From MVYY01 sp035369865 (GTDB taxonomy: Bacteria > Bacteroidota > Bacteroidia > Bacteroidales > Paludibacteraceae), in the NCBI GenBank assembly GCA_035369865.1, contig DAOOVG010000064.1, positions 1 through 13,809 of the forward strand: a stretch of 13,809 bases of DNA, given 5' to 3'. Shown one piece after another: positions 7,097 through 13,327 of this stretch. Position 1 is the stretch's first letter. Each line of letters starts with the position of its first letter. The position numbers and the translations under genes are program-made. The notes under the pieces are model-generated. The model did not search any database. It had not been told where the DNA came from and worked only from the letters and a program-made list of their open reading frames with translations.

Positions 7097-8767
7097 TTAG
7101 TTATTAAAATAATTAATATTTAAAAGTTCCTCTGCATTTTTAAGAGAAACTTCCGTAACATTTTCTCCACTCAACATTTGAGCAATTTCTTGAACTCTTT
7201 CTTCTTGTGTCAAAAGAGTAATATGTGTTTGAGCTTTTTCGCCCGATTCATCTTTATATACGCGATAATGATACTCTCCCTTCGAAGCAATTTGAGGAAG
7301 ATGGGTGATGGCAATTACTTGCATATCTTTGCTCATATCGTGCATAATTTGACCCATTTTATGAGCAATTTCACCTGAAACACCGGTATCAATTTCATCA
7401 AAAATAATGGTTGGTAAACCAGCTCGATGAGCCACTAACGATTTGATTGATAACATTAATCGTGAAATTTCACCACCAGACGCAATTTGAGCAACGGGTT
7501 GTAAAGATTGATTTTTATTGGCAGAGAAAAGAAATTGTATTTCATCTTTTCCATTTTCTGTAAATTCCGAAGCTTCAGAAATTTCTACCTTAAATTGAAT
7601 ATATGGCATACCCAGTTGAGAAAGTTGTTGCTTCAAGTAATTTTCAATAGGTTCTATAGCTTTTTTTCGTGTTTCCCTAAGTATGTTGGCTTGTTGAATC
7701 AATTGTTCATAAACCTCATTAATTTTTTTCTGTAAATCAGCCAATTCTTCATCAAAAGATTCAATTTTTTGCAATTGATCTTTTATATTATTTTTGATAG
7801 AAATCAGTTCTTTCTCGGTTGGTACCTTGAATTTCTTTTCCAAAGCATAAATTTCGTTCAACCTGTTTTCAATCCATTGTAATCTATCTGGTTGAAATTC
7901 AATTCGTTCTTCCAATGAAATAATTTCGTCGGCAATATCCTTCGTTTCAATTTCTACTGATTGTAAACGTTGATACCAATTTTCACCTTCAGGAATAAAA
8001 TTTTTTATATGAGCCAGCGAATTAATAGCATTTTTAATCAGAGAAATTGCCATTTGTTCCTCATTCAGAAAATAATAAGCTTTTTGCAATTCTTCCTTAA
8101 TTTCCTGCGCGTGACTTAATGTTTGAAATTCAGCTTCTAATTCAGTTTGTTCGTTCTCAGAAAGATGAGCATCATTAAGTTGTTGAAATTGGAATTGCAA
8201 ATAATCAAATTCTTTCAGTTGTTTTTCAGCTTCTTTTTGTAATTGACGGAAATCATTTTGTAATTTTTTCCATTCGAAAAAAGTAATTCGGTAATTTTCC
8301 AGAATTTTCTCGTTTTGAGCCATTGTATCCACTACTTGTAATTGATAATCGGCATGTGATAGCAATAAATTTTCGTATTGTGAATGGATGTCAATTAGTT
8401 TATTACCGAGTTCACGTAACACCTGCAAAGAAACAGGGGTATCGTTTACAAAAGCTCTTGATTTTCCAGTGATAGTGATTTCTCGTCTTAAAAGGCAATG
8501 AAATGAATTATAATCCAGTTCATTTTTTTCAAAAAAATCTTCTAATTGATAATCATGAATATCAAACTCTGCTTCAATCACACATTTTTCTTCTCCTTCC
8601 TTAATAAGTTTACTATCAGCTCTTTGTCCTAATAAGAGAGAAAGTGCTCCCAAAATAATCGATTTTCCAGCACCCGTTTCACCTGTAAGAACTGAAAAAC
8701 CACTTTCAAAATCGATATTTATTTCTGAAATTAAAGCAAAATTACTGATATAAAGCGATTTAAGCAT
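7097..8767 (-). CDS. recN: DNA repair protein RecN
   Basis: RecN is an SMC-like ATPase that acts early in recombinational repair of double-strand breaks and tethers DNA ends. At 556 residues it is full length. The Walker A motif GETGAGKS (29-36) lies near the N-terminus. A long coiled-coil region follows (about 150-385), rich in Glu, Gln, Lys and Leu. The C-terminal head carries the ABC signature ASGGEISR (429-436), Walker B TIIFDEIDTG (453-462) and the switch-region His in ITHLPQIA. The start is ATG 8765-8767 (MLKSLYISNFAL), typical of the family. It lies 48 bp after the DUF4835 gene. In many bacteria recN is SOS-regulated; I see no obvious operator here. Confidence 0.97.
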   Translation of the reverse strand: MLKSLYISNFALISEINIDFESGFSVLTGETGAGKSIILGALSLLLGQRADSKLIKEGEEKCVIEAEFDIHDYQLEDFFEKNELDYNSFHCLLRREITITGKSRAFVNDTPVSLQVLRELGNKLIDIHSQYENLLLSHADYQLQVVDTMAQNEKILENYRITFFEWKKLQNDFRQLQKEAEKQLKEFDYLQFQFQQLNDAHLSENEQTELEAEFQTLSHAQEIKEELQKAYYFLNEEQMAISLIKNAINSLAHIKNFIPEGENWYQRLQSVEIETKDIADEIISLEERIEFQPDRLQWIENRLNEIYALEKKFKVPTEKELISIKNNIKDQLQKIESFDEELADLQKKINEVYEQLIQQANILRETRKKAIEPIENYLKQQLSQLGMPYIQFKVEISEASEFTENGKDEIQFLFSANKNQSLQPVAQIASGGEISRLMLSIKSLVAHRAGLPTIIFDEIDTGVSGEIAHKMGQIMHDMSKDMQVIAITHLPQIASKGEYHYRVYKDESGEKAQTHITLLTQEERVQEIAQMLSGENVTEVSLKNAEELLNINYFNN

Positions 8768-8815
8768 TTAAATTTCAAGTTAGACTTTAATTTTGTAAAA
8801 AATTCAATTTACTTT

Positions 8816-9718
8816 TTACTTACTATTTAAAATTTGCTCATATTTAGCAGTTTGGGCAGGATCAACATCTGAAAGGATTTCTACTACCAGCATTTTTTCC
8901 TTCTCGGTTCCTTTTGAAAATATATTGATAAGTTCGTCTGTTTTAGCATCTAAAAAAGTAGAAATAACAATAGCCGAAGGTCGAGCCCTATTGACATCAC
9001 GTAAGACGTGCAATCCTTCGGCTATTTTTGCACGTGCGTTAGCAGAATTATCCACCATCATATCCAGACCTAAACGATGATATTCATAAAAATAATTTCT
9101 AAAAGGTTTAAAAGCTTCATCCAATAAATTGCTAACCAAAGCATAACGATTTCGCGGACTTTCAAAAGCTTTCCATCCAGATAAATTAATTCCTTGTGCC
9201 ATGTTTACAATGTTCTCTGCTGCCTGAAAAGCAGAAGTGCCTCCCAATCGAGAAAAAGAATCCATATCATAACCAATGATGATATAGGCATAATATGCCA
9301 GAACAGCAGTTAAATTGGAAGTAATAACAGAGGGATTCCATTCAAGTTGATCAAACTCTTTATAGGTAAACGTAAAATCATTGTCCTTGAAATTAAAAAG
9401 TGTGGTGGTGTAACTTGAATTATAGACTGGACGACGTGATTGTACAAGAATTTCTGCAGTAAAATTGTCTCCTTCTACTTTTTTAACGGTAATGTTCATG
9501 GTACATTCTATCCGTTCTTCGGGAGTGAAGGTCATTTCTGTCCATTTGCGATTGTTTACAAATTCATACATGGATTTTTGCAAAGTTGTAAAAATCGATT
9601 TATTGGTGCCTTGAATAAGGTCAGAATTAATATTGATATTACAATTCAATTCTTGAGCGGAAATAAATTGAAAAAGAGAAAAAAACAAAATTGTTCCTAA
9701 AAACTTATTTATTTTCAT
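8816..9718 (-). CDS. DUF4835 (PorD-like) secreted protein
   Basis: This 300-residue protein resembles the DUF4835 family, which is known from Bacteroidota and sometimes named PorD for a proposed link to the type IX secretion system; its precise role is unsettled. A signal peptide is clear: Lys2/Lys5, a hydrophobic core (6-19), and likely signal peptidase I cleavage after Ala21 (FISA|QELN). The mature part begins with ELNCNININS, matching the family start, and has family-typical patches such as WTEMTFTPEERIEC (59-72) and YAYIIIGYDMDSFSRLGG in the middle. It is expected in the periplasm or envelope. The ATG (9716-9718) overlaps the coaBC stop as ATGA, so translation is probably coupled. The family assignment is from memory of its sequence pattern and gene order. 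Confidence 0.8.
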   Translation of the reverse strand: MKINKFLGTILFFSLFQFISAQELNCNININSDLIQGTNKSIFTTLQKSMYEFVNNRKWTEMTFTPEERIECTMNITVKKVEGDNFTAEILVQSRRPVYNSSYTTTLFNFKDNDFTFTYKEFDQLEWNPSVITSNLTAVLAYYAYIIIGYDMDSFSRLGGTSAFQAAENIVNMAQGINLSGWKAFESPRNRYALVSNLLDEAFKPFRNYFYEYHRLGLDMMVDNSANARAKIAEGLHVLRDVNRARPSAIVISTFLDAKTDELINIFSKGTEKEKMLVVEILSDVDPAQTAKYEQILNSK

Positions 9719-10920
9719 TTTTCATCATTTAACATTTGAATTAATTCGTTGACAATATCCTCAGCCACTTCTTTTTTTGGCTTTAGATTGAATGATTTTT
9801 TTTCTCCTGAAGGATAAAGAAGAGTTATTTTATTGGTATCATAGCCAAAACCGGCTTTTTCATCATTCAAAGAATTAAGAACAATAAAATCAAAATTTTT
9901 CTTTTTGAGTTTATCAAATGCATTTTTTTCTTCATTGTTGGTTTCGAGAGCAAATCCAATCAAAAATTGCTTTTCATTTTTCATTTTTCCAAGACTTGCT
10001 GCAATATCGGGTGTGGGCTTTAATTCCAGCATTAAATGATTGCTTTCACGCTTTAATTTATCTGTAGTTTTTTCAACAGGAGTAAAATCTGCAACAGCTG
10101 CAGAGAGAATGGCTCCATCCATATTTTTAAAATGTTTTGTTACAGCATGATACATTTCTTCAGCCGAAGTTACATTGATTTGTTGAACTTTAGGATGATG
10201 AATAGAAAGATGAACAGGACCTGTAATTAAAAGAACTTCCGCACCTTGACGAGCACAAACTTCTGCCAGAGCAAATCCCATTTTCCCCGAAGAAAAATTA
10301 CCAATAAAACGCACGGGATCAATCTTTTCGTAAGTTGGACCAGCCGTAATTAGAATTTTTTTACCCGTTAAATTTTTAGGAGTAAAATAATCTTCCAGAA
10401 AATCAACAATTTTTTCTGGTTCCTCCATTCTACCCTTTCCTTCTAATCCACTTGCCAGTTCTCCACTGGAAGGTTCGATAATAAAATTTCCTTGTTGCTG
10501 TAATTTATGAAGGTTTTCTTGCGTTATTTTGCTAAAAAACATGTTTACATCCATTGCAGGAGCAATAAATACTGGACATCTTATTGATAAATAAGTTGTT
10601 AGTAATAAATTGTCAGCGATTCCTGTAGCCATTTTTGCAACGGTATTTGCAGTGGCAGGAGCAATTAAAAAAGCGTCAGCCCAAATTCCTAAATCCACGT
10701 GGCTATTCCAATTGCCACTGGTAGGATCGAAAAAATCAACTAAGATTGGATTTTTAGCAAGTGTTGCCAGTGTAAGCGGAGAAATAAATTCTTTAGCTGT
10801 CGGCGTCATAACAACCTTTACTTGAGCTTCTTTCTTAATTAACAAACGAATAAGCTGGGCGGCTTTATAAGCAGCAATGCTTCCTGTTACTCCCACTAAT
10901 ATTTTTTTATCTTTCAACAT
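9715..10920 (-). CDS. coaBC: Bifunctional CoaBC (PPC synthetase / PPC decarboxylase)
   Basis: CoaBC (Dfp) makes 4'-phosphopantetheine for CoA. Its CoaB half joins cysteine to 4'-phosphopantothenate and its FMN-dependent CoaC half decarboxylates the product. The 401 residues are the usual size. The CoaC part (1-180) has GSIAAYKA (13-20), catalytic His74 in SHVDLG, and PAMDVNMF (121-128). The substrate clamp reads ELASGLEGKGRM (154-165), with Ser157 where well-studied enzymes have Cys. The CoaB part starts at KKILITAGPTYEKIDPVR (about 188) and includes FIGNFSSGKMG and KLKR. I start at ATG 10918-10920. The frame extends to a GTG at 10953, but that codon lies in a predicted -7 box. It leads a run with DUF4835, recN, yicC, gmk and nadD. 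Confidence 0.95.
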   Translation of the reverse strand: MLKDKKILVGVTGSIAAYKAAQLIRLLIKKEAQVKVVMTPTAKEFISPLTLATLAKNPILVDFFDPTSGNWNSHVDLGIWADAFLIAPATANTVAKMATGIADNLLLTTYLSIRCPVFIAPAMDVNMFFSKITQENLHKLQQQGNFIIEPSSGELASGLEGKGRMEEPEKIVDFLEDYFTPKNLTGKKILITAGPTYEKIDPVRFIGNFSSGKMGFALAEVCARQGAEVLLITGPVHLSIHHPKVQQINVTSAEEMYHAVTKHFKNMDGAILSAAVADFTPVEKTTDKLKRESNHLMLELKPTPDIAASLGKMKNEKQFLIGFALETNNEEKNAFDKLKKKNFDFIVLNSLNDEKAGFGYDTNKITLLYPSGEKKSFNLKPKKEVAEDIVNELIQMLNDEK

Positions 10921-10952
10921 ATTAGTTTCATTTGTGATAATAGAATTCTGCA

Positions 10953-10960
10953 CAAAGGTA
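10953..10960 (-). promoter_or_regulatory. Candidate coaBC promoter -7 box
   Basis: On the minus strand TACCTTTG (10960 to 10953) fits the Bacteroidota -7 consensus TAnnTTTG. The start site would be near 10949, leaving a leader of about 29 nt before the ATG at 10920. No good TTTG-like -33 box is seen at the normal distance, so the promoter may be weak or activated. The terminator just upstream supports a fresh start here. Confidence 0.5.
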
Positions 10961-11063
10961 AGAGATATTTTTTACATAAAAGTCGGGAAAAGATTTCTTA
11001 CTTATTTTATTATCTGGAAATTTCATTCGAAATTTACAAAAAATAATTGAAGTACCTATTAAC

Positions 11064-11115
11064 AAAAAAGATAAAAGAATAATTTTTCCTAATCAAAAAT
11101 TACTCTTTTATCTTT
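11064..11115 (-). terminator. Strong intrinsic terminator after rpoZ
   Basis: Arms 11067-11087 and 11095-11115 form a 21-bp stem with a 7-base loop. The single non-Watson-Crick position is G-U when transcribed from the minus strand but A-C from the plus strand. The minus-strand transcript runs into a U-rich tail at the stem foot (CTTTTTTG), while the plus side does not. The element therefore serves the bamD-rpoZ unit and separates it from coaBC. Confidence 0.85.
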
Positions 11116-11137
11116 AAAAATTAAAAACAGTAAAGAA

Positions 11138-11467
11138 TTATTTCAGCTTTTCCTTAACTGGATTCCTGTAATAAATTTTGTCTTCGATAAATTCTTGTGT
11201 TGCAATTAACGTCGGTTTAGGTAATTTTTCATAAAATCGAGAAATTTCAATTTGTTCTCTATTTTCATAAACTTCGTCCAAACCTTCACCCAAAGAAGAA
11301 AATTCTTGCAATTTTTTATTTAATTCTTCCTTTATTTCTACACTAATTTGATTTGCACGTTTTGCAATAATCATGACCATTTCATAAACATTTCCTACTT
11401 TTTCACTCATTTTATTGATATCGCGAGTTACTGTTGTAGTTGGTACATTTATTTTTTTCAAATCCAT
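11138..11467 (-). CDS. rpoZ: RNA polymerase omega subunit (Rpb6-like, Bacteroidota type)
   Basis: Omega helps assemble and stabilise RNA polymerase by clamping the beta' subunit; it is the bacterial counterpart of eukaryotic Rpb6. At 109 residues this is the Bacteroidota form, longer than the proteobacterial protein. The core YEMVMIIAKRANQIS (28-42) matches the conserved omega region in which Ala-x-Arg-Ala-x-Gln-I-S-type residues contact beta'. The C-terminal PKPTLIATQEF (83-93) and IYYRNP near the end are typical of the phylum. The start is ATG 11465-11467, only 13 bp after the bamD stop, so the two are co-transcribed. The strong terminator below it ends the unit. rpoZ next to coaBC is a gene order also seen in Firmicutes. 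Confidence 0.9.
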   Translation of the reverse strand: MDLKKINVPTTTVTRDINKMSEKVGNVYEMVMIIAKRANQISVEIKEELNKKLQEFSSLGEGLDEVYENREQIEISRFYEKLPKPTLIATQEFIEDKIYYRNPVKEKLK

Positions 11468-11480
11468 TTTTAATATTGTT

Positions 11481-12287
11481 TTAATAGTTGATTACTTTTT
11501 TCGATTCATTAAAAATTTTATCTGCTTGTTTTTTATATTTTCCTTCTGGAAATTCATTTATATAATTATAATATTCATCGACAGTATTTTGATAACGTTC
11601 AATTTTTTTATCTGGTATACTTTGCACTGCTTGAGCATATTTTGATTCGAGAATTAAAAACATTAAATCTTCTCTGTATGAATTTAAAGGATATTTTTTT
11701 AAGGCATTTTCTGCTGTGATTACAGCCGATAAATAATTGTTACCCATATAATTACCTAAATTGTAATACAATTTAGCATTCAAATAATATTTATAAGCTA
11801 ACTTATCATTTAATTTATCAATCAATTTATTTACTTCTGGAACTCTTTTACTTTCAGGATAAAAGTCTAAAAATTCTTGAAAAGCTGAAAGTGCATTGTA
11901 AGTTGATGTTTGATCCAACCGCGGATCAGGCGAATCAAGATAGTAGCAATAGCCTACCATGAATCTTGCCTCTTCAATATATTTGCCTGTAGAATATGAC
12001 TTGATGTAGGCTTTATAATACTCACATGCAGTCACATAATCTTTTTGCCCCATGTAACATTTTGCTAAATAATTAAGCAAGTCTTCTGAACGGGAAGTAC
12101 CTCTGAAATAAGTAGAAACGTCATCAAACAAGGTGACTGCACGAGCATAATCCCCTTTTTCAAAATATTCTACTGCTTTTGAGTATTTTAACTCAGCATC
12201 GGGATTTTTTAACAACTTTTGATAATCGCTACATGATGCCAGCATCAAAATCCCCAAAAAAAACAAGAAAAAATGCCTTTTTTTCAT
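11481..12287 (-). CDS. bamD: Outer membrane assembly lipoprotein BamD
   Basis: BamD is the essential lipoprotein partner of BamA in the complex that folds beta-barrel proteins into the outer membrane. The 268-residue product begins with a lipoprotein signal: Lys2, Lys3, Arg4, a hydrophobic core (5-15) and the lipobox LASC (16-19), so Cys19 is the lipidated residue. The rest is a series of TPR-like helical pairs such as YSKAVEYFEKGDYARAV and YYKAYIKSYSTGKYIEEARFMVGYC, as expected of this family. The start is ATG 12285-12287. It heads the bamD-rpoZ unit, and the restriction-modification cassette lies 203 bp upstream. Closely related TPR lipoproteins exist, but the length, lipobox and neighbours favour BamD. 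Confidence 0.92.
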   Translation of the reverse strand: MKKRHFFLFFLGILMLASCSDYQKLLKNPDAELKYSKAVEYFEKGDYARAVTLFDDVSTYFRGTSRSEDLLNYLAKCYMGQKDYVTACEYYKAYIKSYSTGKYIEEARFMVGYCYYLDSPDPRLDQTSTYNALSAFQEFLDFYPESKRVPEVNKLIDKLNDKLAYKYYLNAKLYYNLGNYMGNNYLSAVITAENALKKYPLNSYREDLMFLILESKYAQAVQSIPDKKIERYQNTVDEYYNYINEFPEGKYKKQADKIFNESKKVINY

Positions 12288-12303
12288 AAAAAAAATTGAA
12301 CTT

Positions 12304-12331
12304 CAAAATTAACTGTTTTATCTAAAACAAA
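12304..12331 (-). promoter_or_regulatory. Possible bamD promoter
   Basis: TAATTTTG (12311 to 12304, minus strand) fits the TAnnTTTG -7 box. TTTG (12331 to 12328) lies 16 bases upstream, shorter than the usual spacing of about 19. A start near 12300 would leave a leader of only about 13 nt. In DNA this AT-rich, a chance match is a real possibility. Confidence 0.3.
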
Positions 12332-12430
12332 AAAGTTAAATTTTCTATTTAAATAAAATTCTTTTAAAATTCTATATTGATATTCAATATATTTACAAAT
12401 CACAAAATTATAAAGTTATAAAAATTTTCT

Positions 12431-12454
12431 AAATACCTTCATTTATAGGTATTT
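12431..12454. repeat. Short perfect inverted repeat between the methylase gene and bamD
   Basis: AAATACC (12431-12437) and GGTATTT (12448-12454) form a 7-bp perfect stem with a 10-base loop. It lies downstream of the methylase terminator and upstream of the bamD promoter candidate. No T-run follows on the minus strand. It may be a protein-binding site, a second weak hairpin or chance. Confidence 0.35.
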
Positions 12455-12473
12455 TAAATATATTTTCTTATTA

Positions 12474-12510
12474 CAAAAAAATTGTCTTTATCAAAAACAA
12501 AGACTTTTTT
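12474..12510 (-). terminator. Intrinsic terminator overlapping the end of the methylase gene
   Basis: On the minus strand GTCTTT (12504 to 12499) pairs with AAAGAC (12489 to 12484) around a 9-base loop. It is preceded by six A and followed by AATTTTTTT (12482 to 12474), so the stem can extend through A-U pairs. The methylase TGA stop (12493 to 12491) lies inside the loop. The plus strand also has a T-run after the stem, so it could work in both directions. Confidence 0.65.
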
Positions 12511-13327
12511 GAATATAACAATTGTCTTTTAATTCATAATTTGATATAAATAATTCTTTACCTACTTGATTTGATTCTTTATTTACATTACGCATTCCAT
12601 AAGTTAAGTCCCATGTTTTTATATTGGCAAAAGAAAAAAGATTTCTTATATATTCGCTATCGTCATAAGTAATCAGCCATTTATGTTTTGTTTCTTTCAT
12701 TACTTTGGCAAACCGTTCATGATCAAATGTTTTATGTAAATTTCCATTTTTACCATATAAGGCAGATTTAGTAGTCGAGAAATATGGAGGATCAAGAAAT
12801 ATAAATACATCATCACCATCAGCTAAAACTACTTTCTCGTAATCCAAATTAGTAATATTTGTATTTTTCAAAATCTTTGAAAGTGATTTAACTCTTGCAA
12901 TACTTGAATTAGTAAATCTTTTATGAAAAGCAGCATTAGAAAAACCTCCACTTTCTGTAGTTCCTGAAAATGTAATTCTATTAAAAATAAAAAATGCAGC
13001 ACCTTTTTCAACACTGTCAAATGAATCTATATTGTTTAATAAAAATTTATGTAATTCTTTACCATTACTATAACTTAAACGGAGTTCATTAACATACTCA
13101 ATAAGTGCATCAGGATGCTCTTTGCATTCATTCCAGAAATGATAAAGATTTTCATAAATATCATTTATCCAAAAAAATCTTGAAGGAAATTTTTGTTTTA
13201 AATAAATAAAAACAGAACCTCCTCCTACAAACGGTTCTCTATATTCTTTAAAATCTGGTATTAATTTGGATATTTTAGGTATTGCTTTACTTTTACCACC
13301 TGGGTACCTTAAAGGGCTTTTAATCAT
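12491..13327 (-). CDS. DNA adenine N6-methyltransferase, D12 class (type II R-M)
   Basis: This 278-residue enzyme transfers a methyl group from SAM to N6 of adenine in DNA and should protect host sites from the adjacent nuclease. It belongs to the D12/Dam-like alpha class. The start KSPLRYPGGK (3-12, motif X) is followed by the SAM-binding motif I PFVGGGS (32-38), a central target-recognition region with FNRITFSGTTESGGFS, and the catalytic motif IV DPPY (179-182). I start at ATG 13325-13327: an in-frame TTG at 13357 adds ten residues, but AAGGAG sits 9 nt before this ATG and the family begins at MIKSPLRYPGGK. It overlaps the upstream gene by 8 bp. The recognition sequence cannot be read from the protein. 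The C-terminal tail after NYEL looks unconserved. Confidence 0.92.
   Translation of the reverse strand: MIKSPLRYPGGKSKAIPKISKLIPDFKEYREPFVGGGSVFIYLKQKFPSRFFWINDIYENLYHFWNECKEHPDALIEYVNELRLSYSNGKELHKFLLNNIDSFDSVEKGAAFFIFNRITFSGTTESGGFSNAAFHKRFTNSSIARVKSLSKILKNTNITNLDYEKVVLADGDDVFIFLDPPYFSTTKSALYGKNGNLHKTFDHERFAKVMKETKHKWLITYDDSEYIRNLFSFANIKTWDLTYGMRNVNKESNQVGKELFISNYELKDNCYIQKSLCF

Noticed and set aside
7178..7735. Plus-strand open frames opposite recN
   Set aside because: They are antisense to the coiled-coil and head regions of RecN. They encode low-complexity Phe/Leu-rich peptides with no motif.
9440..9700. 86-codon plus-strand frame opposite the DUF4835 gene
   Set aside because: It shadows the signal peptide and early domain of the real gene, and the product has no recognisable features.
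10610..10825. 71-codon plus-strand frame opposite coaBC
   Set aside because: It is antisense to the conserved CoaC active-site region.
11415..11645. 76-codon plus-strand frame spanning the bamD-rpoZ junction
   Set aside because: It resembles a membrane protein only because AT-rich antisense codons give Phe and Ile. Both sense genes are well supported.
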